27,535 nt of DNA from a virus, in IMG/VR virus record IMGVR_UViG_3300028388_004274, positions 1 through 27,535 of that record; one strand, given 5' to 3'. Positions 1 to 7,119 of this stretch are shown one piece after another (positions within the stretch are counted from its first letter, which is position 1; each line of letters starts with the position of its first letter). The notes beneath the pieces were generated by a model. The model was not told the DNA's origin, made no database searches, and saw only the letters and a program-made list of their open reading frames with translations. Made by a program: the position numbers and the translations under genes.

Positions 1-1
1 G

Positions 2-1327
2 GCCCAGATGTCGGTGCCGTCTATTGTGGTGGACAGCGACACCCAGATCAGCGTGACCAGAGCGGCGGACCCCGACGACGGTGGTTCTGCTATCACCGGC
101 TACGACATTCGTATCTCGACAGACGAAGTGGTGTGGACGGAAAGTGCAATGACTGGCCCGTCTGAGGTATTCACTGCGCTCGCAACTGGAACCTTGTACT
201 ACGTCCAAACTCGGGCAAACAACGCCATTGGCAACGGTCCTTGGTCACTGTCTGCTTCGGCTACACCAGCAGCCGCATTCGTCCCTACTCTCACATTGGA
301 TGCGTGGGACGAAAATACCGATACCGCCGACTTGACCAGCAATGTTTCTGGGCCGGGCCATTACATTGTCCACACGTTAGGCACGACCTACACCGCAGTA
401 CAGATCGACGGTGCAACGGTAGCCGGTGACATACTTCTTGCCGGGTCGGCTGGTGAGTTCATTGCCGATGTACCTGCACAAGACCTCGTGATCGACACCA
501 CGCCGCTGACTGACGGAACACAGTACGAGTTGTCTGTTGTAGTGGATTCCGGCCCCAACGGCTATACAAACGTTGTGCGTCAAACATTTACGGCAGGTGC
601 AGGTTACACCGAAAACCCGATCACACTTAACGGTACAAGTTACCTGCAAGGCACATCTGCGATACCTAACACCTACAACCGGCTCGTGTTCTTTGCTTCG
701 ATGTCCGCGTCGTCAGATACTCGCCAGAACCTGTGGTCAACCGCCGGAACGAGTGAAGGACTTTACGCGAGTTTTACCACGTTGGCAGGCAATGTGCAGC
801 CACGCCTGAACCTCTCAAACACATTAGGTGGAACCGCTGCTTTTATAGGTGGCGGACCTATTGCGGTAAATGAGCGGTTCCATATCTGGGGCACCGCGTG
901 GATACAGGGCACGACGATCAACGCGGAATTGTACGGGTGGGACGAGACTAACACGACACCAACCCTGTATGGCGCTGTGTCGGAAACCGTTCCGGCAGGC
1001 GGGTTCTTCAATCTGGAAACACAAGCGTTCCGGTTATTTAGCCGTTCAGACAGCGTGAGCCATATTCCGTCTGGCACATTCTACCGCGCTTCTTTATGGG
1101 GTGACGCTGACGGCGAGGCATCCGGTCGTCGAATTGACTTCGGGGTAGCGGGCAATCGTGACTTGTTCGCCAACGGGGCAAGCCTAGTGGACCCCACCAC
1201 TGCGCAAACGGAGTTCTCAGCCATGACGCCGATCTTCGACGTGTACGGTCCCGCCAGCCGCCTCGGACTTACCCCGATCACTCAGCCCGCTGGCACAATC
1301 GACATCAATCCCGTGGGAGGCTTCTAA
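2..1327 (+). CDS. Virion surface protein with FnIII and lectin-like domains (5' end cut by window)
   Basis: The frame is open to the left edge, so the ATG at position 8 is probably internal and the gene starts outside the window. The first ~88 visible residues fit a fibronectin type III fold: an 'ITGYDIRIS' strand, 'YYVQTRANNAIGNGPWS', then an Ala/Pro linker. Residues ~90-200 are a second beta-rich domain. Residues ~205-400 look like a concanavalin/laminin-G-type sandwich ('PITLNGTSYLQG', 'FFASMSAS', 'FYRASLWGD'). FnIII and lectin-like domains are common on phage virion surfaces, where they bind glycans. It overlaps the next gene by one base (TAATG at 1325-1329), so the two are probably translated together. 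Because connector genes follow, a head-decoration role is as likely as a tail-fibre role; this is inference. No catalytic motif is visible. Confidence 0.7.
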   Translation, partial: AQMSVPSIVVDSDTQISVTRAADPDDGGSAITGYDIRISTDEVVWTESAMTGPSEVFTALATGTLYYVQTRANNAIGNGPWSLSASATPAAAFVPTLTLDAWDENTDTADLTSNVSGPGHYIVHTLGTTYTAVQIDGATVAGDILLAGSAGEFIADVPAQDLVIDTTPLTDGTQYELSVVVDSGPNGYTNVVRQTFTAGAGYTENPITLNGTSYLQGTSAIPNTYNRLVFFASMSASSDTRQNLWSTAGTSEGLYASFTTLAGNVQPRLNLSNTLGGTAAFIGGGPIAVNERFHIWGTAWIQGTTINAELYGWDETNTTPTLYGAVSETVPAGGFFNLETQAFRLFSRSDSVSHIPSGTFYRASLWGDADGEASGRRIDFGVAGNRDLFANGASLVDPTTAQTEFSAMTPIFDVYGPASRLGLTPITQPAGTIDINPVGGF

Positions 1328-3555
1328 TGCCTTTAACACTTCGTAAATCAGTGTCACTGCCAAGTATGGGCACTGTCCCCGTTACCGTGGAGGTACAAGA
1401 TGGGGCTATCGCACCCTGCGCCGCAGTTCTAAAAGCCGGAATAACCGGACTTGATACTTCATTTACCGATGATTTTTGGCCGGTACTAAACGAGACTTAC
1501 ACCGGCATTTTCAACCCGTGGAGACACGGCCTGTTTTTCGAGTGGACGTTCCCAGAACTGACGGGCAATTTTGAAAAACCGCGCTTGGTCAAAGAGCACG
1601 CGGCTAAGGGGTATTACATCGGCTCCGAAATTGCGGTTGTATTTCCCGAGCAAGATGATCGTGTTCCGGGGTACACGGATTACACTTGGCAGTTGAAGGT
1701 GACCGACCCTTACGATGGCAAGGTCGGCACTGCAAGTGGCACGATCCGGGTGTTCAATCCGTATACCAGTGCAACACGAATCGTTCTTGTAAACGTAGAC
1801 GGCGATAACGGCGTGGGCGCGTTTGAAGCCTTCGACCGTACTAATTTGCCGGGTGTGACAATAACTGAGAGAAATCTTGGCCCCGGCGAGCGTTTAGACA
1901 ATAACAGCACCATCATCACTGATTACGCGGCGGAAGACAACGTTCGGTGGCTGTTGAAAGGATACGACACCACCGGAGGAACACTGAACCCAACTTATGA
2001 CGTCCGTGTCCAGATTAACGATACTGCTTTCGGGTCAAATCCGTTCTTCGGAGCGTACGGCACAGGTAAAGTTCGTCTTGTTCGGTCTAACAACAGTGAT
2101 CCATGTTACGCTGCGCAGGGTAACACGGATGTGACGACCATGTGGGGACTACGTGTAACTCGGCAAGAATATATTGGACCTGTTATTCCAGAGACCACTA
2201 TTCTGATTGAAACAGGAGAGTTTTCCAACGTCGAGGCAGCGGTGTTCAATATGGACGCAGCAGGCGGTGTGTGGTATCTAATTCATGATTGTGCGGTTCG
2301 TCGCAACACCGGTTCTTTTGTGTTTAAGCAAGGTGGCGGCAGCACTAGCCCCTTCCGAGTCACCGCATCTGAATGCGAAATGACGGATGCCGTAGCGGAA
2401 TACTCTTTCCTAATCGGGGACAATGACTTAAGTATAAACGGAGGATTTCACGCCATTGGCTGTGCGTTTATTGATGCTACAGACAAGCTCAAACCAGATT
2501 CAGCCCACCAGTCTATTATTCGGTGTAGTCGTGTAGACGAAATCATCATCACGAAGTGTGAAGTATTTTTCAACAAGATATCGGGCTCGCAGTCTTCCGG
2601 AAAGCTTGGAACCACGAGCAAGAACGGCGTGTCCATTAACGTGACTCTGAATCGCATCGAGGCGTCCCAAAACGGCTGGTCATTAGGCTGGACGAACGAT
2701 TTCTTCGTCGAAAGCAACGCTTATATCGGCTTCAATCTGTTCATCTGCCCGCCATACCAGCAAACTGTTTTGTATCTGTCGGGGGAGGGCGTGACTTTCG
2801 TGAACAATTATGCCTTTCACCCGGCGTGGGGTCTTTCTGATGGGTCCGGGGACTCAATTTCTCAAGGAGACGATAACTTTTCGTTACGAAATTTTGTGTC
2901 TTGGGAGTTCAATAGGGGACGCAGGGGACCGCGAATTGGTTTCGTTGGGGCACCGAATACAATTGCCGGGAATACTCTTGTATCTTTGCTAACCTCGGCC
3001 CAGCATGGTACCAGCCTTAACAGAGACGTTTTGCCGGAAATAATTACCGTGGTTACCCTGCGTGACAATACCGTAGGATTAACGTTCGAAGACGGCTCTA
3101 CCATAACAACCACCACCCCCACACCCCCGACGACGGACATAACACGGTTCAACAGTACCAATGTTGTCCACGCTCCAAGATATACTGCGGAAGTAGGCTC
3201 TCCGACTGTGGATCGTGACCCAATATACGATGGCTTGATTGCCGACGATACGGTGTCGTCTACCGGTGAGCCCGTTCTTGTGGATGTGGACGATGCACCG
3301 CTTACGCCCAGAACAACAACGCTGCGCCTTTCTGACCCTGATAACGGGTTCCCGGCTGGGGTTAATACCGAATTGGATATATCCAGTGTGGAGGTACCAG
3401 CACCGTATCCAAGAAGTGGATCATCCGCTGACCGGGCCGGTCGGGCGGTCTACCCGCACCTCCCCCCTCTTGATTTCCTGCTTCGACCTGTAGGCCGGAA
3501 CAAGTCTGACGGTGTGCTGGAAGTTGAGAATGGAGGTAACTACGTATCTCAATAA
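1327..3555 (+). CDS. Putative virion appendage protein with predicted beta-helix
   Basis: A 742-residue protein. Residues ~60-140 resemble a PKD/Ig-like beta-sandwich ('GLFFEWTFPE', 'YTWQLKVTDPYDG', 'SGTIRVFNPY'). Residues ~150-600 are rich in short Asn/Gly-punctuated strands such as 'IETGEFSNVEAAVFNMDAA', 'IHDCAVRRNTGSFVF' and 'INVTLNRIEAS', the look of a right-handed parallel beta-helix as in tailspikes and pectate-lyase-like proteins. I see no catalytic residue set, so enzymatic depolymerase activity is not claimed. It starts at the ATG of a TAATG overlap with the FnIII/lectin gene, so the two are likely one translational unit and partners on the virion. It is the last gene before a ~100-base gap that carries a promoter-like sequence. 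Confidence 0.6.
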   Translation: MPLTLRKSVSLPSMGTVPVTVEVQDGAIAPCAAVLKAGITGLDTSFTDDFWPVLNETYTGIFNPWRHGLFFEWTFPELTGNFEKPRLVKEHAAKGYYIGSEIAVVFPEQDDRVPGYTDYTWQLKVTDPYDGKVGTASGTIRVFNPYTSATRIVLVNVDGDNGVGAFEAFDRTNLPGVTITERNLGPGERLDNNSTIITDYAAEDNVRWLLKGYDTTGGTLNPTYDVRVQINDTAFGSNPFFGAYGTGKVRLVRSNNSDPCYAAQGNTDVTTMWGLRVTRQEYIGPVIPETTILIETGEFSNVEAAVFNMDAAGGVWYLIHDCAVRRNTGSFVFKQGGGSTSPFRVTASECEMTDAVAEYSFLIGDNDLSINGGFHAIGCAFIDATDKLKPDSAHQSIIRCSRVDEIIITKCEVFFNKISGSQSSGKLGTTSKNGVSINVTLNRIEASQNGWSLGWTNDFFVESNAYIGFNLFICPPYQQTVLYLSGEGVTFVNNYAFHPAWGLSDGSGDSISQGDDNFSLRNFVSWEFNRGRRGPRIGFVGAPNTIAGNTLVSLLTSAQHGTSLNRDVLPEIITVVTLRDNTVGLTFEDGSTITTTTPTPPTTDITRFNSTNVVHAPRYTAEVGSPTVDRDPIYDGLIADDTVSSTGEPVLVDVDDAPLTPRTTTLRLSDPDNGFPAGVNTELDISSVEVPAPYPRSGSSADRAGRAVYPHLPPLDFLLRPVGRNKSDGVLEVENGGNYVSQ

Positions 3556-3599
3556 CTTTTGTTAAACGGTTCCATATGAACGCATAGTACCGCATGGGG

Positions 3600-3628
3600 G
3601 TGACTTTTGTTGTTTTATGTGTTATATT
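3600..3628 (+). promoter_or_regulatory. Possible sigma70-type promoter
   Basis: In the 98-base gap between the beta-helix gene and the 65-residue gene there is GTGACT (3600-3605; four of six bases match TTGACA), a 17-base spacer, then TATATT (3623-3628; five of six match TATAAT). An RBS-like CGGAG (3643-3647) and the ATG at 3654 follow. The gap also carries ACTTTTGTT twice (3555-3563 and 3603-3611). It would give the connector/tail operon its own transcript. Motif matching by eye only; no start site is known. Confidence 0.35.
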
Positions 3629-3653
3629 TGGATTGCAATAATCGGAGTCTACC

Positions 3654-3851
3654 ATGGCCTATAAGCGTGTCTATGCCCCTACAGGCGAACCTTTTGATGT
3701 CCCAGAAACTCGGTCAAACGAACTTATTTTACAGAATGGTTGGACACAGCAACCGCCGGTAATGGATAAGGAAAAGCCGCGCCGCACCCGTTCTCGGCCA
3801 AAGTTTGAAGAACCAAAAGTTTCTTCTGCTCAAGAGTCCTCGGAGGATTGA
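3654..3851 (+). CDS. Small hypothetical phage protein (65 aa)
   Basis: A 65-residue protein I cannot assign to a family. The first half ('YKRVYAPTGEPFDVPETRS', 'LILQNGWTQ') looks like a compact folded domain. The second half is a charged, probably disordered tail rich in Lys, Arg, Pro, Glu and Ser. An RBS-like CGGAG lies 6 bases before the ATG, and a promoter-like sequence lies further upstream, so it may be the first gene of a transcript. Its TGA stop overlaps the next ATG (TGATG, 3849-3853). Small proteins of this shape often sit near phage head genes, but a structural role is only a guess. Confidence 0.6.
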   Translation: MAYKRVYAPTGEPFDVPETRSNELILQNGWTQQPPVMDKEKPRRTRSRPKFEEPKVSSAQESSED

Positions 3852-4258
3852 TGTCAAGTAGCCAAGATTTTGGTGGAACTGGAACCGCTTTTGTACTATC
3901 AGAGCTACGTGACCTCAGAAAAGGTATGGAGGCGATGGATTTGGTTATTAGGCAGGCTATAGACAGCGTACGCGCCGATATGAAGGAGTTGTCGAGGCAC
4001 GTTGACCAATCCCAATTTACCACAAACACTACACAAACACAACTTGAATTGGTTCAAGGCGAAGCCAAACACATCCGCGAGGATTTGGAATCCCTGAAAA
4101 CAGCCATTCACAGCGAAAAAATTCGAAATGATTCCGCGTGGACTGGGCCAAAGAAGGTGGCAATGATCATCGGTTCTCTTGGGTCAATAGCTGTGGCAAT
4201 ACTGGCAATACTGAATTTCGGTCCGCAGTTGGTTCGGCTGCTTTTCGGCGGACCGTAG
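3851..4258 (+). CDS. Coiled-coil protein with C-terminal membrane anchor
   Basis: A 135-residue protein. I take the ATG at 3851 rather than the in-frame TTG at 3848, because GGAGG (3842-3846) is 4 bases before the ATG and only 1 before the TTG. Residues ~10-95 are a long charged helix with heptad-like spacing ('LSELRDLRKGMEAMDLVI', 'MKELSRHVDQ', 'IREDLESLKTAI'). Residues ~103-130 form one hydrophobic span ('AMIIGSLGSIAVAILAIL'). The architecture recalls XhlA-type haemolysin/lysis-associated proteins, but it sits 20 kb from the lysis cassette, between virion genes and phoH. It might be a lysis accessory, a membrane tether or a virion protein delivered on infection. Function unknown. Confidence 0.65.
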   Translation: MSSSQDFGGTGTAFVLSELRDLRKGMEAMDLVIRQAIDSVRADMKELSRHVDQSQFTTNTTQTQLELVQGEAKHIREDLESLKTAIHSEKIRNDSAWTGPKKVAMIIGSLGSIAVAILAILNFGPQLVRLLFGGP

Positions 4259-4283
4259 TATCAATAAATCCCTGATTCCATAA

Positions 4284-4302
4284 CACCGAGCCCGACTCGG
4301 TG
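4284..4302 (+). other. Perfect 7-bp hairpin before the phoH-like gene
   Basis: CACCGAG (4284-4290) and CTCGGTG (4296-4302) pair perfectly around a 5-base loop in the gap upstream of the PhoH-like gene. The downstream arm contains the alternative GTG start codon at 4300. No T-run follows directly, so it is more likely an RNA processing, stability or attenuating element than a strong terminator. Confidence 0.45.
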
Positions 4303-4332
4303 AACAATCTCTCTTGCTTAAAGGATAGGCGA

Positions 4333-5136
4333 ATGACCCACGACGGGGACTCGGATAACCGCCCAAAATCCGTTAGACGCCAACAAAGGAAACAGGCTAA
4401 GGAAATCAGACAGTTACGTAGAAATCCAAAGCCGATAGAAGCCAGAACGACCACCCAGAAGGAGTATATCTGTAGTCTTCACGAAAATGAACTAACGTTT
4501 GGTGTAGGACCCGCCGGTGTTGGAAAGACTTACGTACCTGCGCGTGTTTTTGGTCAGATGATTTCATCTGGAGATATCGATAAAATATACCTGTCTCGCC
4601 CGCCCGTAGCAAAATCAAGGCACCGAATGGGATTTCTACCCGGCACTGAAGTAGAAAAAACAGCACCGTGGATTGCCCCCATATATGAGGGGATAAAAGA
4701 TTCTATGTCCGTAAGCGATTTTGATCGGCTGTGTAGAGAGGAACGAATACATGTTGTTCCGTACGAATTTATGCAAGGCCGTACTTTTAGCAACGCCGCG
4801 TGGATCGTCGATGAAGCAGAAAATCTTGATCTGGACGACTTCTATATCACATTGACCCGCCAAGGCGAGGGTCTCCGCGCAGCTATTTGTGGGGATATCC
4901 AGCAGGCCAGAATAAACAATAGTGGGCTAAAGACTGTAATCAAAATGGCTGAGAGTCAGGATATGGAGGGAATAGGTATTGTTCGATTTGGGGAGGAAGA
5001 CGTCGTAAGATCGCGTCAGGCACGGCAGTGGGTAAAAGCCTTTAACCGCATCCCCTTGTCATATGAATCAAATTGTGCTAATGATGCCGGTGAACCTAGT
5101 TTTGAACTTCCAGAATTTATCCGTCGGGACAACTAA
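4333..5136 (+). CDS. phoH: PhoH-like P-loop ATPase
   Basis: A 267-residue PhoH-family protein, starting at the ATG at 4333 because AGGA (4322-4325) lies 7 bases before it; the upstream GTG at 4300 is inside a hairpin. Residues ~10-36 are very basic. The family motifs follow in order: 'GPAGVGKT' Walker A (59-66), 'SRPPVAK' and 'MGFLPG' (89-104), 'YEFMQGRTF' (144-152), 'IVDEAEN' Walker B (158-164), and 'ICGDIQQ' (185-191). The family is ATP-binding and often suggested to act on RNA or in phosphate stress, but its role in phages is not settled. Finding it between virion and connector genes is unusual, since nucleotide-handling genes normally sit in early modules. TAATG overlap with the next gene. 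Confidence 0.92.
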   Translation: MTHDGDSDNRPKSVRRQQRKQAKEIRQLRRNPKPIEARTTTQKEYICSLHENELTFGVGPAGVGKTYVPARVFGQMISSGDIDKIYLSRPPVAKSRHRMGFLPGTEVEKTAPWIAPIYEGIKDSMSVSDFDRLCREERIHVVPYEFMQGRTFSNAAWIVDEAENLDLDDFYITLTRQGEGLRAAICGDIQQARINNSGLKTVIKMAESQDMEGIGIVRFGEEDVVRSRQARQWVKAFNRIPLSYESNCANDAGEPSFELPEFIRRDN

Positions 5137-5684
5137 TGGCAATTGTATTCGAAGTGGAAGATGGCACCGGCAGCGCCAGCGCCACTTCCTATCTTAGCAC
5201 GGATGAGGCGACTGACATCCTTTCTGTGAATCCGGTGTTCACAGCTTCTTGGATTGGATTGACACCAACAGATCAAGAAGGGCTTTTGATTTGGGCGTCT
5301 CAGTATTTGGATCAACACGTTGATTGGTATGGCGTAAAAACGGTAACTGACAGCGGTTTGCGCTGGCCTCGATACGGAATTTATGATCAAGACGGCGATC
5401 TGGTATCAGACGACATAGTCCCGGCACAAGTAAAACAGGCTACGGCACAGCTTGCTATATTCCTACAAACGAGTAATTCCGCGCGAAGTGGCGGGGAAAC
5501 AACAGTTATTCCTGAAGGCATCAAGAGGGTAAAGGCTGACGTTGTTGAGGTAGAATTTGTTGATAACGCGGCAGGAGATTCGCGTTCAGGCTCTGATTTG
5601 CTTCCCGTAAACATTCGATACCTTATATATGGCCTTGGGCACATTCGGACAGGTAAACGAAGAATCGCTAGAGCCATTCGATAA
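5136..5684 (+). CDS. Putative head-tail adaptor (DnaT-like family)
   Basis: A 182-residue protein whose N-terminal ~110 residues match the pattern of phage proteins often annotated 'DnaT-like ssDNA-binding' or head-tail connector: 'VEDGTGSASATSYLSTDEA', then 'WASQYLDQHVDWYG', then 'LRWPRYGIYDQDGDLV' and 'VPAQVKQATAQLAIFL'. The last ~70 residues are beta-rich and end in a basic tail. It is the first of four consecutive small genes before the major tail protein, the normal place for the adaptor that docks on the portal. I prefer the adaptor role over DNA replication because of this context. It starts at the ATG of a TAATG overlap with phoH and ends in another TAATG overlap (5682-5686). Confidence 0.7.
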   Translation: MAIVFEVEDGTGSASATSYLSTDEATDILSVNPVFTASWIGLTPTDQEGLLIWASQYLDQHVDWYGVKTVTDSGLRWPRYGIYDQDGDLVSDDIVPAQVKQATAQLAIFLQTSNSARSGGETTVIPEGIKRVKADVVEVEFVDNAAGDSRSGSDLLPVNIRYLIYGLGHIRTGKRRIARAIR

Positions 5685-6061
5685 TGCTAAAAAGTTTGCT
5701 AAAAGACCAAGTACAAAAAGCTTTCGGAATCTTGGACCAGACCGACGGATTAGCGCCAACTGGGACCTTTTTTCGGATGGTGGCCAGCACCTATGACACT
5801 GCGACTGGTAGGGTAATTAACACGGAAACAGCGTACTCCGATGTTCCTATGGTGTTTGCGTCGTACAAGTCCGAAGAAATAGATGACAGTGAGATTGTAA
5901 CAACTGATCAAAAGGTCATAATCGCCGCAAACGACCTTCCAGTGGTTCCTAAAGTTCAGGATAGGGTGTCTGATCCAAGCGGCGAGGAATACATGATTAT
6001 GGACGTAAAGGGTGTTCCGGGCAAAAGCCTTTGGAGGCTTCAGGTGAGGAAAACGGAATAA
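5684..6061 (+). CDS. Putative head closure (stopper) protein
   Basis: A 125-residue protein with the size and position of a head-closure/stopper protein: after the adaptor and before the tail completion protein. The sequence is mostly beta ('GTFFRMVASTYDTATGRV', 'VPMVFASYKSEEID', 'QKVIIAANDLPVVPKVQDRV', then 'YMIMDVKGVPG'). Both the '...P...D.V.d..G..Y.I..v' ending and the length are typical of small head-tail joining proteins. Assignment rests mainly on gene order. No spacer separates it from the next gene (TAA 6059-6061, GTG 6062). Confidence 0.6.
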   Translation: MLKSLLKDQVQKAFGILDQTDGLAPTGTFFRMVASTYDTATGRVINTETAYSDVPMVFASYKSEEIDDSEIVTTDQKVIIAANDLPVVPKVQDRVSDPSGEEYMIMDVKGVPGKSLWRLQVRKTE

Positions 6062-6538
6062 GTGAAAAACGTTGTCACCAACTCCAGACAGCTAAATTCC
6101 GCGCTTGACTCCTATGTTAAACGGTTTGAGCGCCGTTTTCGCGTACGTGTCCGAATGCTAGTCAACGAAGGAATGCGCAGACTCCTTCGTCGAACCCCTG
6201 TAAACACTGGTCAGGCCGCAATGAATTATGTTGCATCAGTCGGGCATCCGGTCCTTTCAAATAACTCCGGCTTCACACCCGTAGAAGCAACAAACAAACT
6301 TCCTTTAGGTTCCGAGCGATTGCGGCCAGCCGCTGAGCAAGAATCAAAGGCGACTTTGGCACAAGTGGATTTCTCAGACCCATTTCGGGTTTTTTGGATA
6401 ACAAACGCCACGCCGCACATATCTGGCCTTGAATCAGGCGAACTCCCTAGTTCCCCCTATCGTCCGCGTTCTCCACAAGGAATGTTTGGTGTTACGTTAC
6501 AAGAACTAATCACTATACTTGAGACGACAAAATTATGA
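6062..6538 (+). CDS. Tail completion/neck protein, HK97 gp10-like
   Basis: A 158-residue protein starting with GTG directly after the preceding stop codon. It shows the HK97-gp10-like signature: a basic amphipathic N-terminal helix ('YVKRFERRFRVRVRMLVNEG') followed by 'LLRRTPVNTGQAAMNY', then 'PFRVFWITNATPHISGLESG' and a C-terminal 'GMFGVTLQELITIL' helix. Members act at the head-tail joint or tail completion step of siphoviruses. It overlaps the tail terminator by four bases (ATGA, 6535-6538), indicating translational coupling. The family call is fairly firm; the exact position in the neck is inferred. Confidence 0.75.
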   Translation: MKNVVTNSRQLNSALDSYVKRFERRFRVRVRMLVNEGMRRLLRRTPVNTGQAAMNYVASVGHPVLSNNSGFTPVEATNKLPLGSERLRPAAEQESKATLAQVDFSDPFRVFWITNATPHISGLESGELPSSPYRPRSPQGMFGVTLQELITILETTKL

Positions 6539-6960
6539 CACCGAAATTTATATCGTTCGTGGAGACCCTTTTTTCCGCCGATTTTTTGGCAAACCACCCT
6601 AATGTTCCAATCGAATTCCCAAATTTTACAGTAACTGATGAAGTTTCTGCTTTTGTCTCAATTCACGTACTGGCATCAGAAGACGTGTTCCCTATCAACC
6701 TTGGAATTACGGCTAAGTCTAGAAATGTAGGATTAGTTCAAGTAGATGTGTACACCCCAAAAGACACAGGCGCTGGACAGGCCAGAGAACTGGCTTACGC
6801 CGCTGGAAATGTATTCAAAAGGAAAAATTTTTCAGTAGATTCTGAAGGCACTGTTGTGTTCAAGGACCCATCGATACAAGACCGTGGACAGGAGCGCGGT
6901 CACCAAAAATACATGATGCGTGTTCCTTACCGATACGATTTCACAGATTTTGCTCCTTGA
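6535..6960 (+). CDS. Tail terminator protein
   Basis: A 141-residue protein with the pattern of the phage tail terminator-like family: a central 'VQVDVYTPKDTGAGQARELA' strand-helix followed by 'AAGNVFKRKNF' and a C-terminal 'MMRVPYRYDFTDF' strand. In lambda gpU and relatives a hexameric ring of this protein caps the tail tube at the correct length and joins the head. It is the last gene before the major tail tube protein, as in most siphoviruses. ATGA overlap with the gp10-like gene. A 159-base gap follows, with promoter-like and palindromic sequences. Confidence 0.78.
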   Translation: MTPKFISFVETLFSADFLANHPNVPIEFPNFTVTDEVSAFVSIHVLASEDVFPINLGITAKSRNVGLVQVDVYTPKDTGAGQARELAYAAGNVFKRKNFSVDSEGTVVFKDPSIQDRGQERGHQKYMMRVPYRYDFTDFAP

Positions 6961-7001
6961 TGGGTTTTACCGTTTTATTTGACCCGTTTTACAGACATCT
7001 C

Positions 7002-7030
7002 TTGACTTTTTGCAGATTATTGAGTAGTGT
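7002..7030 (+). promoter_or_regulatory. Possible promoter for the tail tube gene
   Basis: In the gap before the tail tube gene, TTGACT (7002-7007; five of six matches to TTGACA) is followed after 17 bases by TAGTGT (7025-7030; only three of six matches to TATAAT). The rest of the gap is T-rich upstream and then holds a perfect palindrome and the tube gene's RBS. A separate promoter for the most abundant tail protein would make sense, but the -10 match is weak. Confidence 0.3.
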
Positions 7031-7060
7031 TTCGACACATGGCGTAATCCGTTTTCGCCT

Positions 7061-7072
7061 ATCTCATGAGAT
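7061..7072. repeat. 12-bp perfect palindrome (possible operator)
   Basis: ATCTCATGAGAT reads the same on both strands. It lies in the 5' leader of the tail tube gene, about 30 bases downstream of the promoter-like element and 47 before the TTG start. It has no loop, so it is a better candidate for a protein-binding site than an RNA hairpin. A related half-site arrangement (ATCTCG...CGAGAT) occurs after the tube gene at 8626-8642. Confidence 0.4.
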
Positions 7073-7106
7073 AATTCAGGGCGGCGGAGCCTCCCTATCG
7101 ACAACT

Positions 7107-7112
7107 AGGAGA
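7107..7112 (+). promoter_or_regulatory. Strong RBS that fixes a TTG start
   Basis: AGGAGA lies 7 bases before TTG at 7120. No ATG or GTG downstream is as well placed, and translation from this TTG gives 'ADANRAQIRYIEETTFG', the usual N-terminus of this tail tube family. This decides the start of the major tail protein. Confidence 0.75.
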
Positions 7113-7119
7113 CCGTCCT

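Noticed and set aside
3594-3641. A 15-residue hydrophobic frame in the gap before the 65-residue gene.
   Set aside because: There is no RBS, and it overlaps the promoter-like sequence that explains the gap better.
4300-4332. GTG start for the PhoH-like protein, adding 11 residues.
   Set aside because: The GTG lies in the arm of a perfect hairpin without an RBS; ATG 4333 has AGGA at 7 bases.
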